A DNA stretch of 64,000 nt, taken from assembly GCA_027574665.1 (NCBI GenBank), contig CM050652.1, positions 35,421,631 through 35,485,630 of the forward strand, given 5' to 3'. The DNA is from Rhynochetos jubatus. Lineage: Eukaryota > Chordata > Aves > Eurypygiformes > Rhynochetidae. Positions 1-12,229 of the stretch are shown here, in pieces. The notes below the pieces were generated by a model that worked only from the letters and a program-made list of their open reading frames with translations, was not told where the DNA came from and did not search any database. A program made the position numbers and the translations under genes. Positions within the stretch are counted from its first letter, which is position 1. Every line of letters begins with the position of its first letter.

Positions 1-1658
1 AAACATTAACAACTACATCATGAAGGAAAAGTCATGTGTCTTCCTTGACTAAGACTCTCTGAAGCAAAGAAAGTGTTAATTAAGATGTCCCAAAGCTCAT
101 TGACTACAGCTGGCCACAAACTGGCTGCAGCTCAGACTCCAAAAGAGGTTGGTGTCCTCCACCAAGCCAGCTCCTGGGCAGCCACCAGTGTCAGCTCCTG
201 CCACTTTGATCTTTAATCAGCTGTTTCTGCCCAGCCAAAAGCACCTGGAGAGAAGCCCCCTCATAGGTTATCTGAACCTGTATCTACATTAGACACCTAA
301 CCCGCCTCCAGGACAACTTGCCGGTGCTTCTCAGTGTCAGGGAGCTCTGACAACATGAATGACGACTCCAAAAATGGGACAGTGTCTGCAAGCATGTAAA
401 TGTTCAATATTGCTGATAAACAGAATGGCAAAATATGACACTGTGTACAGTTGTGGGTTTGTTTGTTTTGCTAGGGTTTTTTAATAGTCTTTAAAAACCA
501 GGCATGGTGCGTTTTTGAGCTTCTTCACTAAAAATCACTTGAAGTTGAGGCTGAGGAAATGGGGAAACGTATTTTGTTGCTGGAAACTGAGAAGAGGAAA
601 GATCCTACCCTTACTAGTCCCTAACTGAGGAACATCTCCCAGATTAGTCAGCCAGACTCAGGGGTAGTTAGAGGGAATTGGTCAAAACAGTCAGAGTTGG
701 AAAAACACGTGGGGTGTGACTGGTGAAAGTCCTGGATGTCTGCCCTGGTGACTGGCAAGGCCCCGCCAGCTGCTTGTTCTGTATGGACAATGCCAGTGAT
801 GGGGAAATTTCCATTGTTGCCTAGCCGCTACAAATACCTCTGACCACTGATGTTTCTCCCTCTTTCCCTAGCAGGCCACATTCCCAACAGGGAGCCTGAA
901 ACACCACTGCTTCACCTCTCCTCTCCTTTCCTTTCTCAGTACAGTTATCCAGTTATCAGGGAGCCTGTCTGCACTTCAGCTGCAGGCTGGACATGAACTT
1001 CAGGTTTATAAAAAAACTAAGCAAGTTTAGTAAACAGAAGGGTTTATTTATACCATCCGCACCTTAAATGCCATTTTGAGTGTTTCAGGAAAGGTCACCT
1101 AAAGCTGGCAGTCCAACACCAGCTCTATATTTACGTGAAGTTTTAGTGCATTTAATCACGGGGTGAATAAAATTTACAGCAACCTAATTCATATCTACAA
1201 GTCCTTTTGTCACTGTTCTCCACTTAGCATGAGACTCATGGTATTTTATAATCAAATTACTTTTACCACTGAGCTGTAGAATGACTGCTAAGCAGTGGTT
1301 CCTGGAAGCTAGTGTGTTTCCTTTTCAACCTTTCACCAATGTTACTTTTGAGAAAGTCAGGTTGTAACTCCAGGACAAATCCAAATATGCTGTATGTTCC
1401 CTTTGGGAGAAGTAATTTTCAAAATGGACTGTAAGAATAGACAGAGCTTACAATGAAAGTAAATATTTTTATGCTTTTAAGGTATTTCTATGCTATCTTA
1501 CACATATATAAACCCAAACCGACTAATACATACTTGCTTTTCACAATTTGTCCCTGTAAAATGTTTCCTACTAACTTTTATAGAAAGTTACAGAAAAAAT
1601 GCATGAAGTTGAAGGACTTGATGTTTCCTCACTCAGGTACATCTTTACAATGTAAAAG
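1..1658. other. Non-coding flank, nothing recognised
   Basis: This is sequence of ordinary base composition with no repeat or gene that I recognise. The longest ORF touching it (1453-1776, plus) is 107 codons, runs into the LTR that follows and resembles no family. It may be intergenic or intronic. Confidence 0.6.
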
Positions 1659-1663
1659 GTATG
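1659..1663. repeat. Target-site duplication, left copy
   Basis: The bases GTATG lie directly before the TG end of the LTR and are repeated exactly at 2242-2246. Five base pairs is the duplication length usual for ERVL-type integration. Confidence 0.85.
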
Positions 1664-2241
1664 TGTCTGGTGGAACCCCAGGCAGCAATAAGTGTCACAC
1701 AGCCGCTTACTCACTGCCCCCTGCTGGGATGGGGCTGAGAATCAGAAGAGTAAAAGTGAGAAAACTTGTGGGTTGAGATAAAGACAGTTCAATAGATAAA
1801 GCAAAAACTAACCACACAAGCCAAGCAAAATAAGGAATTCATTCACCACTTCCCATGGGCAGGCAGGTGTTCAGCCATCTCCAGGAAAGCAGGGCTCCAT
1901 CACATGTAACGGTTACCTGCGAAGACAAATGCAGTAACTCTGAATGTCCCCTCCTTCCTTCTTCCCCAACTTGATAAGCTAAGCATGACGTCATATGGTA
2001 CGGAATATCCCTTTGGTCAGCGGGGGTCAGCTGTGTCCCCTCCCAATTTCTTGTGCACCCCCAGCCTACTTGCTGGTAGAGGAGGGTGAGGAGCAGAAAA
2101 TCCTTGACTCTGTGTGAGCACTGCTCAGCAGAAACAAAAACACCTCTGTGTTATCAACACTGTTTTCAGCACAAATTCAAACCAAGCCCCGTACTAGCTA
2201 CTGTGAAGAAAATTAACTCTATCCCAGCCAAAACCAGTACA
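1664..2241 (-). mobile_element. Solo LTR of an avian ERVL-like endogenous retrovirus
   Basis: A 578-bp element begins with TG and ends with CA and is flanked by perfect GTATG duplications. Read on the minus strand it starts TGTACTGGTTTTGGCTGGG and proceeds through a CATATGACGTCATGC promoter block. It ends with a block containing TTTATCTCAACCCAC, then a short tail. From memory this order of blocks matches LTRs of ERVL-type elements common in neognath birds. No gag, pol or env lies next to it, so it is a solo LTR left by LTR-LTR recombination. Expected core signals look decayed: the position where I expect TATAAA reads CTTATC, and the expected ATTAAA polyadenylation signal reads ATTGAA (complement at 1788-1793). 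The element is old and probably inactive. Family assignment is from recall, whereas the LTR ends and duplication are seen directly. Confidence 0.85.
1986..1993. promoter_or_regulatory. CRE/ATF palindrome TGACGTCA inside the LTR
   Basis: A perfect 8-bp cAMP-response-element palindrome, TGACGTCA, sits in what should be the U3 promoter part of the LTR, just upstream of the degraded TATA position in minus-strand sense. CREB/ATF proteins bind this site in other promoters. Whether it is used here is unknown. It is intact although the neighbouring TATA-like bases have decayed. Confidence 0.6.
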
Positions 2242-2246
2242 GTATG
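2242..2246. repeat. Target-site duplication, right copy
   Basis: GTATG follows the CA end of the LTR and matches 1659-1663 exactly. Confidence 0.85.
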
Positions 2247-3570
2247 GAATGTATTTTTTCTCTGCATAGCGTTCTGTGGGCTAATGTTGAAACATGTATG
2301 TGTGATCCCTTCTCTATAACAAACTTTAATATAATCTCTAGTCTACACACTGTCCTGTCTATCATTAGCCCATGACACAAAATGGGAAGCATAGTGGGAA
2401 CCAATAAAAAGTGTATTTTGAAACTTTGTTTTTCTGTGTTCACACTCAGTCCACAGGGATACTTATTTTGTGCAGCTTTCTTGATCCTAATATGGTACAA
2501 GTAAGAATTCAAGCCCAAGACAATGAAGTAGGATATTCAAATGGAAATGAGAAACATAATTTTAATTTATGAAGGACACCATCGGCACATTTTATCAGGC
2601 AAAAAATGCGTAAATTGTTTCAACCTCCAGCCATTAGGCTCATGTCATTTACTTTCAGAGCACAGCACAATGATTCCAGCTGTTGTGGAATGTGCCCCTG
2701 TTGGAATTTTGTTGTCCATTAACACTTACACTTGCTGGATGACAAATTGATTTTCTGAGACTCTGAAATCAGCACATGTAAAGTTCAGTGCCATCCTATG
2801 CATCACTGAGCCCTTTAGGTCTCACCTTAATATAATAAAAGTATTTACAGCATATATACAGAAAAATATCACTCAAAAAAAGGAGATCTCAAAGAAACAT
2901 CCAAGAGGGACTGGAGGAAATAATTCCAAATATGAAATCTCTGATCTAACATTTATTGTACTCATTGAAAAGTAGGGAAAATAAAATGTATATAGAAGGC
3001 AATTAAATAAGCCACCCTAATCCCTACATGCAACATTGTGTTTTTATAATTCACCAGTACATTTGCAAAAGCACCACTGCCAGTTTGTTATTTTTGTGTT
3101 ATCCCAGACTCAGAGGGTTTGCAGGGTATAACAAGCAAAGGAAGTAGAGAGACTTCTTTCCTTTCCTCCATTTTTAAAGAAAACGTCACTAAATTTCAAT
3201 CCTAGGAACATATCACCACTTTGCACATTCTTCTTCATACTAGAGTTGGTGCCTGAGCAATGAGAAGAAATCAAATTAAAGTAAGAAGGAAATCAACATA
3301 AGTAGAGCCAATGTATCAACACAATTACTGATAACAATGACACCATTTATACCACATCGGTTATCGCCAAAAAACACTGCTCTGAACCATGTGAACTAGA
3401 GCACAGTACATAAATTGTTCTTCTATTCTTACCATTAGAAAAAATAAAAAGAAACCACCACACTTCCACCCTCAGAAGTTTTCCAAAACAGTGTACATTA
3501 TTTCTAATATACACAACTAATCTTTAGCAAGAGTTGCTGCATACCCCATCCCTTGCACTGTATCAGGGCA
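2247..3570. other. Non-coding AT-rich stretch, nothing recognised
   Basis: This AT-rich sequence lies between the solo LTR and the CR1 tail. Only chance-length ORFs of up to about 100 codons are present (for example 2219-2518 minus), and none resembles a known family. Confidence 0.6.
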
Positions 3571-3699
3571 CCAAATCACAGAATGGTTTGGGTTGGAAGG
3601 CACCTTAAAGATCATCTAGTTCCAACCTCCCTGCCATGGGCAGGGACACCCTCCACTAGACCAGGTTGCTCCAAGCCTCATCCAGCCTGGCCTTGAACA

Positions 3700-5992
3700 C
3701 TTAGAGGGATGGGGCATCCACAGCTTCTCTGGGCAACCTGTCCCAGTGCCTCACCACCCTCTCCGTGAAGAATTTCTTCCTCATGTCCAATCTAAATCTC
3801 CCCACTTTCAATTTAAACCCATTACCCCTTGTCCTGTCACTACAGACCCTTGTAAAAAGTTCCCCCTCCCAGCTTCCTTGTAGGCCCCTTCAGGTACTGG
3901 AAGACTGCAACAGAGTCTCCCCGGAGCCTTCTCTTCTCCAGGCTGAACAAGCCCATCTCTCTCAGCCTGTCCCCATAGCAGAGGTGCTCCAGCCCTCTGA
4001 GCATCTTCGTGGCCTCCTCTGGACTCACTCCAACCAGTCGATATCCTTCTGATGCTGAGGGCGCCACAGCTGGATGCAGTAGTGCAGGTGGGGTCTCACG
4101 AAAGCAGAGTAGAGGGGGAGAATCATCTCCCTCGCCCTGCTGGCCACGCTTCTCCTGATACCGCCCAGGATATGGTTGTCTTTCTGGGCTGCCAGTGCAC
4201 ACTGCCGCCTCATATTCAGCTTCTCACCCACCAATACCCCCAAGTCCTTCTCCTCAGGGCTGCTCTCAATCCATTCTCCACCCAGCCTGTACTTCTCTTT
4301 GGGATTGTCCCGACCCACATGCAGGACCTTGCACTTGGCCTTGTTGAATTCCATGTGGTTGGCAGTGACCCACCTCTCCAGCCTGTCAAGGTCCCTCTGG
4401 ATGGCATCCCTTCCCTTCAGCGTGTCGACCACACCACACAGTAGGTGTCATTGGCAGACTTGCTGAGGGTGCACCTGATGCCACCGTCCATGTCATTGAT
4501 GAAGATGTTAAACATTACCAGTCCCAACACTGACCCCTGAGGAACACTGCTCATCACTGCTCTCCACTCAGACATTGAGCCATTGACCACCACTCTTGGA
4601 GTGCTACCAGCCAGCCAGTTCTTTATCCACTGGGCAGTCCATCTGTCAAATCCATGCCTCTCCAATTTAGAGACAAGGATGTTGTGCAGGATGGTGTCGA
4701 ATGCTTTGCACAAGTCCTGGTAAATGACATCGGTTGCCGTCCTCTATCCACCAAGGTCATGACCCCATCGTAGAAGGCCACTGTACAGCTCGCATCCTTG
4801 CCAGTGAAGACCGAGGCAAAGAAATCATTGAGCAGCTCAGACTTCTCCATATCCTGGGAAACAAACTCTCCCGTTTCCTTCCACAGAGGGCCCACATTCT
4901 TCCTGACCTTTCTTTTATCCCCTGCGTACCTAGAGAAGCCCTTCTTGTTGGCCTTGATGTCCCTGGCCAGGTTTAATTCTGTCAGGACTTTAGCTTTCCT
5001 AACCTGATCCCTGGCTTGTTGGACAACTTCCCTGTAATCCTCCCAGGCTACCTGTCCCTGCTTCCATACACTGTAGGCTTCCTTTTTGCACCTCAGTTTG
5101 TCCAGGAGCTGCTTGTTCATCCACACAGGCCTCCTGGTGTTTTTAGTCAACTTCCTTTTTATTGGGATGCACAGCTCCTGAGCCTGGAGAAGATCCTTGA
5201 ATACTCGCCAGCTTTCTTGGGCCCCTCTTCCCTCCAGGGCTTCATCCCATGGAACTCAGTCAGTTCCCTGAAGAGGCCAAAGTCTGCTCTCCTGAAGTCC
5301 AGGGTAGCGAGCTTGCTGCGTGCCCTCCTCGCCTCTGTAAGGATCTCAAATGCCACCATTTCATGGCTGCTGCAGCCAAGGCTGCCCTTGAGCTTCACCT
5401 TCCCCACCAGCCCCTCCCTGTTGGTGAGAACAAGGTCCAGCATGGCACCCCTCCTTGTTGGCTCCTCTGTCACATGGAGAAGGAGGTTGTCATTGATGCA
5501 TTCCAGGAACCTCCTGACTTGCTTGTGCCCTGCCTTGTTGTCCCTCCAACAGATATTGGGGTGGTTGAAGTCCCCCATGAGGACCAGGGTTTGTGACCGT
5601 GAGGCTGTTGTTATCTGCCTGTAGATGGCCTCACCCACTGGCTCATCCTGGCCAGGTGGCCGGTAGCAAACTCCTACTACAGTACCCACTCTCCGGGTCC
5701 TTCCTTTAATCCTGACCCATAAGCTCTCAGTCAGCTCCTCATCCATCCCACCACATCTCCACAATGCCAATGAGGTCACAGCCCCTCATGCATGCACACA
5801 CCTCTAACTGCTCTTGTTTATTCCCCACACTCTGTGCATTAGCATAGAGGCACTAAAGATGGGCCCTGATGAAGTTGGCTTGCAGACTGGAGCCTCTAGA
5901 TTTCTCTCGTTTTGTGTTCTCCTGGTGACCTGCGGTTCTTCTCCAGGCTCTGGGCATCTGTTGGTGTCACTACTGGTTTTGCCCCCTTCCAA
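3700..5992 (-). pseudogene. CR1 ORF2 remnant (endonuclease and reverse transcriptase)
   Basis: The APE-type endonuclease is recognisable at 5992-5159. A GNKQEQLE block and IVEMWWDG are out of frame near 5750-5840. After them come VGVCYRPP, LMGDFNHPNICW, LDLVLTNREGL and GCSSHEM. CR1 endonucleases normally have GCSDHEM, so a catalytic Asp is lost. Joining WWDG directly to EELTESLWVRIKG near 5740 implies a deletion of roughly 45 codons. The reverse transcriptase linker (5150-4780) passes from FTGKDASCT straight into VAFYDGV, so most of the N-terminal fingers are deleted (about 140 codons, from family knowledge). The frame shifts near 4730. The catalytic FADD box reads SAND near 4450, and the thumb region LEYC-like block reads [11 protein letters not shown]. 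Another frameshift lies near 4027 before GLFSLEKRRLRGD. The copy is non-functional. Confidence 0.92.
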
Positions 5993-5997
5993 CCTAG

Positions 5998-7178
5998 TTT
6001 AAAGCCCCCTCGACCAGCCCCAACAATTCACAGGCAAGAAACCTTTATACCCTCTGAGACAGATGCACATCATCTGTTGTCAGCCGGCCTGGTGCCATAT
6101 AAACCTCCCCAGAATCAAAACCTCCAAAACTTCACCATTGGCACCAGTCTCTGAGCCACATGTTGGTCAGGTGTGCTTTCCTGTTCCTCCCAGTATCCTT
6201 CCCTGCCACTAAAGGGATTGAGGAACACACTACCTGTGCTCCTGATCCTGCAACCCATCGCCCCAGTGCCCTGAAGTCCCTTTGGATGGCTTTTGGATTC
6301 CTCTCCTCATCCTCGTCACTGCCCACCTGCACAACCAGCAGTGGGTGATAATCTAAGGGCTGCACCAGACCAGGGAGTTTCCTGGTGATGTCTCTAACCC
6401 AGGCCCCAGGGAGGCAGCAGACTTCCCTGTGCCATGGGTCTGGGCAGCATATCAGGGCCTCTGTTCCCCTCAGAAGGGAATCGCCTATGACGATGACCCT
6501 CCTGCTTTTCTTAACAGAGGCAGTTGTAATGTGTGGGGCTGACAGAGTCATCCTCAGCAACCCACCTGGATGGACCCTACTCTGCATCTGCAATTGCCTG
6601 GCCCTCGAGTTCCAGAGCCCCATCTCTGTTCTGCAGGGGCAACTGGGAAGGGGAGGGAGGGCAGGAGGGGATGCGCCTACCTGCCTGAGCAGGGACCTGT
6701 TTCCATTCCCCTCCCTCTCTTAAGTGCCTTCTGCCTGCCAGGTGGCAAGAGGATATGGGATCCACTGCTGGCTGTGGGACCTCCATCTGCTGCCTTTGCC
6801 TCCGGGGTGGTAGATTGGTGGAGCCAAAACCCCTCTCCTTCTCACACTCCCTGATACTCCTCAGCCTTTCCCCTTCCCCCTTCAGATCTGCCACCAGCTG
6901 AGCAGATCATCCCCCCGGTCCCCCCTCACACAGGGGCTGTCCCTGCTGCCCTCGGGTACGAGTGACAGGCTCAGGCACGCCCTGCAGCCGGAGACCTGGA
7001 CAGCAGCAGCCCTGAGCGGGAGCACCGTCTGGGCCGCCGCGTTCTTCCTGGCGATGGCTTTCGGCCGAGCGGCCACCATGGCTGGGCCCTGCCGCACGCC
7101 CCACCTGTCCTTCTGCTGTGCCGCTGGCGCTCCCCAGAGACATTTAAATCTCCCGCGGTTGCTCCTGGCAATGCCCAC
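5998..7178 (-). pseudogene. CR1 ORF1 remnant (coiled coil plus SGNH esterase)
   Basis: The remnant reads on the minus strand in three pieces. The first (7178-6882) ends in a Cys-containing segment with SGCRACLSLSL and CVRG, where the second member of the usual C-x2-C pair has become Gly. The frame then shifts near 6895 into a heptad-like stretch containing ERLRSIRECEKE (6894-6577). It shifts again near 6600 into the esterase part (6623-6132). That part has the nucleophile block VIVIGDSLLRGTEA, the VQVGSDE block where CR1 normally has GTND, and a stop after RDWCQW near 6132. The distal catalytic block DDVHLSQR is still readable near 6050-6080, with LN and a stop near 5998. In CR1 the ORF1 product binds RNA and carries an esterase fold. 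This copy cannot make it. Confidence 0.88.
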
Positions 7179-7212
7179 ACTTTGTCAGCCTCTCGAGAGA
7201 GAGCTGGCCGGG

Positions 7213-7419
7213 TCCCTCCCTCTTCCTCTTCCTCTTCCTCTTCCTCTTCCTCTTCCTCTTCCTCTTCCTCTTCCTCTTCCTCTTCCTCTTCCTCTTCCTC
7301 CTCCTCCTCCTCCTCCTCTTCCTCCTCCTCCTCCTCTTCCTCTTCCTCTTCCTCTTCCTCTTCCTCCTCCTCCTCCTCCTCCTCCTCTTCCTCTTCCTCT
7401 TCTTCTCCCTCTTTCTTCC
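7213..7419. repeat. Pyrimidine/purine microsatellite (CTTCCT)n with (CCT)n blocks
   Basis: About 200 bases are pure pyrimidine on the plus strand, built of CTTCCT hexamers interrupted by CCT trimer runs. It starts within about 30 bases of the last recognisable CR1 ORF1 sequence. All six frames stay open across it, giving artificial poly-Ser, poly-Pro/Leu, poly-Glu and Gly/Arg ORFs (6971-7667) that are not genes. A mirror-symmetric homopurine strand of this length can form triplex (H-DNA) structures. Confidence 0.95.
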
Positions 7420-10400
7420 TCACTCTCGCACTCAGCCACCGAAGCAGCCATTGCCGCTGCTGGGCTCCTCGTCAACAATGCGCGTGCTCCTGGGCTTTTG
7501 AGCCTACCTGCAGACAAAACAGGCTGAAACACTCGCCCCGCGGAGAGACCAACCTGCATCTGGGATGTTCTCTAACAGTCCCTGCTACCCCACGGGATAA
7601 CAAGGAGCATCCTAGAAATCAGAGCCAAAAAGGGAAGGAAGAGCGCTGTCTCATTAACCTTCGGTGAAAGAATAACACCCCTGCAAGATCTGCTGTCGCG
7701 ATTCCATCACGATAGGCACAGGCATGTCGGCAGGAGAAAGCAGTGGGGCAGCAGCAGCAGCTCCTTCTCAGGGCTGGGCTGGGCAGCGCTGGGTGTGAGC
7801 TTGGAGGGGGATTGCTGTACGGATCGCTTTGCTCAGAGCTCCCCAGGCAACTCCTCTGACCTGGTCGCAGCTGCAAGTTCACTCAGCTGAGAGAATGATC
7901 CCCAGGACAAGGCCCTTGGGATCAGCAGCTGCCGGATCAGGCAGCTACAGTGGTGCACAGAGGGGTGACGGAGATTTTTAGGAACAGAGAGGCTGAAGAA
8001 AAATTAAGAAATAGTCTTTTATAAATGTCTTTGCCCAAATTGGTCAGAGGAAGCTTTATACTGGCCCTTTCTGTGAATGGAATAAGAAAAGACTTGTTAA
8101 AAGAAATGTAATTCTCATCAACCCCAGAGAAGCTTGCACTCAGCATCACAGACACTTGTCCTTCCCTAACAGGGCCCCCTCTGTGACCATGCAATCTTCA
8201 TTTGAGCTTTCTTCACCCCCCTTCAGCTCCCAGCGGTGTCTTCCCGTATATAACCCATTTCATTGTTCCGAATTGATATTGGCGAGAATGTGCCTTCCCT
8301 CTTCTCTCAGAGGGACTAACATTGTGTAATAAAGATGAGCCACCGAGCTGAAAATCCCGTGTAGTTCAATATTACCTGCTCTCACCGTCAACTCAGCTGG
8401 AGGCCGGCGTGTAAAGTGGCAGAGTGCTCTGAGAAGTCAGAGATTTGTTGTAAGCATCATGTACTATTTGTGTTAGTTTCCCTTCCTTTTCCCAACATGG
8501 CTCTCTCAGAAACACTAGGTGAAAATACTGAGGCTCAGGTTTTGCTTTCAATAATGGATGTAAACAAAGGAATTAGTAATTCAGAAAGATGTATGGAGGA
8601 ATTTGGCCAAGAAAGGTAGAACCAACAGAAGCATTTACAGTCCAGTACTGAAAATGTATCCTCTATACACAAAAATGTATCTATTTAAAACATGGCCATG
8701 AATAGAAAATCATTTCAGGCACTGGTAGTTCATGAGACTTTCAGAACAAGGGGGTGAAGAGCTGCACTTGGTTCATTCTGAGGGTGAAGCAGAACAGCTG
8801 TTAATTGATGCCCAGGGACCACCTGGTGAAAGGAGAGGCTTGTTCTCAGTGAATCGGGGGTGATCCAGAACACCTTGAGGCATGATGTTATTCACTGCAT
8901 GTGTTTGTTCAAACAGAGTTCATCGCAGCTAAATGTATGAAATCCACAGCTTTCAGCCCAAAGCCATTTGCCTAAACTTAATGTGCTCTTACCAAAAACA
9001 CAGCAAGGCAGGCAAAGCGAAACTTTTGTTTGTTTGGAAGTCGTAGGGATTGCAAGGGGGTTGGCAGGTCTTTCTTCTTGTCCTCCCGGATAACGGTCAG
9101 ATGAGGGTTAGAGGCACTTTATATGTAGCAGCAGAAAAGCATTTGATCATGGTATCAACTCAGTAAAATGCCACTTTTTTTGTCTTGGCTGATGACAAGA
9201 TCATCCTTTCCAAAGCACAAGTGTTCATTATTCAGTTGCAAAACAGTCACTTTTCATGAATTTCTCCTGACACTCTCCAAAAAATCCACAGGCTGTAAAG
9301 CTGCATTTATGGACCAATTATTTCTAACAGCAACACCCCACAGTTGACAAGGTTGCTTTGAATCACCTGACACAAATCCAGCAAACCAACCGAGGAAGCA
9401 GCCCCTTGCTTTTAACACTCCCGTGAAGTGCATCCAGCAGTGGGGCATCAGGCCATCTTCTGTAAATATGTTAGAGTATATATTTCACACACTACATATC
9501 CATTTTTTACAGATCATTGGTGGTGATTTGTTCCTTCAGGCCACATCAAAACTGAGGAACAGCCAAGTGAAAAAGGCCTCGTATGCTGAAAGTTTTTCTT
9601 TCTTTATCCAGCTGCAGCGGGTGACTTATGGTATCACTATGGTTTTTTCCATATACTATCATCATAAGCTGTGTGTATCAGAAAGTACTTTTTTTAAGAG
9701 AAAATAAATTTAATCACAGTTATGGTTAAATTATGGCTACTAATATGTATTAAGCCTGTTCTGTACAACAGAGAAAGGAAGAAGAAGGGTACGTGTTAAA
9801 CAGAACCAAACCGTTTTCCTGTCCCGGGAAGAAGATGAGAATGAATTGGAAAATAGAGAGTAGGCAGGTGGGAAGTGTATCATTACGAAGATGCAATTTC
9901 CTACGTGTCAAATGCACACAACTATCCTACAACACTCTGGCTAGCTCAGAGGTTCTCCCGAAATGTCTACCTACTAGCCCAATATATCTCTGCAGTATCC
10001 GAGTTCTCTTGCTCTCCTGCCTTTTGCAAATGCTTGCAGCCTGTAGCGAATAACAGCGTAGTGAAATAAACTACTGATGACTATGAACCCATGCTAACAC
10101 CTAAAATAATGTTCCCTAGAATTTGTAACGGAGCTCTTTCTCAGTAAAAAGAAGGATTATGAAGAGCAGATACCCTCACCAACTATAAATTGTCCAAGAA
10201 AAGTAGATGACATTTGCAGATAAATCATTCTAGCTCACAGGGCCATCTAAATGATGCTGATAAAACGTGGAACTTCTTTATCAGACATTTAGAAAACTAC
10301 ACTTATAAGGAGTGATGAAGAGAAAAAGAATCCCTGGGACACTGTTGTTTTGCATATGAGAAAGACCTGAATAGTGAACTTGATTTAAGGAATGAGGAGA

Positions 10401-12229
10401 GGGATTGCATGAATCATTGCTGTCGCCTTATAACTGTTGTTTTAAATATCCTGCAATTCTAAGAAAACAGAATATAATCATGATTTTTGACTGAATTGTA
10501 CCCAAAGGCCCTATTGGTAATTTCATTTCTACTGCTGATCTTTGGGGGACTCATGCAGCCTAATCACCCACAGAGCTGAGGACTAACATGAATCCTCCAG
10601 GTCACATTAGTGTTGGCCCTTAAGGGAGTCACAAGCCCAAAATGTTTCGTGCAGAGCAAAAAGCAATACCATGCCTAGGGGTATTTGTCTGTACATTTAG
10701 AAGGCTTCTCTGGCACAGTTAAATGCCATCCTTAGACTGGAACATGCAAATTGCTGTTGTTTGCATGACTGGTTTCTTTAAAAAGATTATTTGTGACAGA
10801 CTTTCTGCTGGAGTATCAATCTTGCCCCAGATCTCTTTGATGGGGTTGTCTTCGAGGCTCTGAGACTCACCTCCAGAAAGACAAAAAGCTAGTCAAATGG
10901 CTAGAGCTGTCCAGATGGCTTCTTCTTCATTGATGAGCCACCTCTTGCAGCACGATTCCTCTGCTGCTTTTGGAAAAAAAGAGATCAGAAATTCCCATTT
11001 TGTTTCCCTCATGGTTCTCCCTTAATGGTTCTTTTCATCAGTCTGGAAATTAATATCAAAGAGAGATTCTGAAAGACGTACATAACAGAAGGTTTGGCTC
11101 CACAGATGCAGGGACAGGAGGGAGGGGAATGCAAGCATCATGCCCAAATCAGGATAAACACTGGGATTTCCAAAGGCACTGAAATGAAGGAGGAGCCCAT
11201 GTGTCGTCTGCAGACGCTTCACAACTGGTCTGATGTCAATTGATGGCCGTGACAGCTAACCCTTTCCTTAATCTCTTTCAAACTGGAACAAATCTCCTAG
11301 TTCGCCAAGGATTTAAATATTTGCCTGACAGTCTTCCTGTTCTTTCGGCCTCCCGGCACCTGTCTGAATCTCCGTTGAACGGGGCCTGTCTTCCACGCAT
11401 GATCGTGGGGAAAACCAGCGTTCAGCAGAGCAGCTCGTTAGCAAGAAACGCTAATGGCAGCAGCCAGACGTTTTGGCTGCTTCAGTAGGGATCAAAAGAG
11501 TTTCAGCCTCGTGCTCATCACAGCCCCTTCAACAGGCTCAGCCGAACCAAAGTGTCTGTGTTAAACTTCTCCGCTCGGTGAGGGGGGCTCAGTCAGAGGG
11601 TTTAACCTAGAGCTGTTCTCCAGAACACCTGGGGGTTTCTCAGTCTCACTGCAAGCGTGAGGGTGTGGGCAGCCCTTTCTGCATTAATATGGACAGTTCT
11701 GTTCTCCCTCTTTCCAGAACGACTCAGCTGACCTTCAGCAGTTCTATGTGGTGGGGAAGATGTTACGACTGTTTCCGTACGGACCAGTGATGTTCTCACC
11801 TGAATCACAGGACCTATGGAAGGGTGGAAAGTATGCGGTTAAAGGCAGCTGTGAAACTGGTTTGTTTGGGTTTTGTCCTTGAGTTTTCGGAGGAAACCTC
11901 TGACGTTTGAGCGGCTAAAAATCTCTTTTCTTTTAGGAATAAAAGCCTATAGAATGACTCATGGTTTTTCCTGTTAGTAATGTAACACTTGTAGTATAGA
12001 AAAATGGCAAAACCAACTTTGTGTATGAACTGAAGATAAAAAAATCCTTTCCTTACTCATGTTTAGTTTTTCACATGCTCTGGAAATAATTATGGAATTA
12101 TTCCACCTAAAAATATTTGCACATACTCAGATCCCTAAACGTGGATTTAAGTGTTCCATAATACCTCTGTGGAACATCAATAAAAACACATCCCTTTCCT
12201 ACAAGGGAAGAAGACCTTGAGCAGGGTGG
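7420..12229. other. Non-coding region, nothing recognised
   Basis: This is about 4.8 kb of unremarkable composition with no transposon, RNA gene or conserved coding exon that I can identify. ORFs are short (up to about 100 codons) and unconvincing on both strands. Isolated gene exons could be missed by eye. Confidence 0.5.

Larger units (their letters stand above)
3571..7185 (-). mobile_element. CR1 LINE retrotransposon, long but internally deleted copy
   Basis: This is a non-LTR retrotransposon of the CR1 clade in reverse orientation. Its 3' tail is at the low-coordinate end: the minus strand ends in the avian CR1 terminus AACCCAAACCATTCTGTGATT. Going up in coordinate come the 3' UTR, ORF2 (reverse transcriptase then endonuclease in reverse order) and ORF1 with a Cys-containing N-terminus, a coiled-coil-like stretch and SGNH-esterase blocks. 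Full-length CR1 is about 4.5 kb by family knowledge. This copy keeps both ORFs in about 3.6 kb because at least two internal pieces are missing, near 5740 and near 4780. Multiple frameshifts separate the ORF pieces, so the copy is dead. Its 5' limit is uncertain because the sequence merges into a pyrimidine-rich microsatellite. CR1 does not normally leave clear target-site duplications, and none was seen. Confidence 0.93.

Noticed and set aside
3765-6854. Numerous plus-strand ORFs between 3765 and 6854
   Set aside because: They are antisense shadows of the minus-strand CR1 ORFs.
6971-7667. ORFs with poly-Glu, poly-Ser, poly-Pro/Leu and Gly/Arg runs
   Set aside because: They are translations of the pyrimidine/purine microsatellite in six frames and carry no domain on either side other than CR1 remnants.
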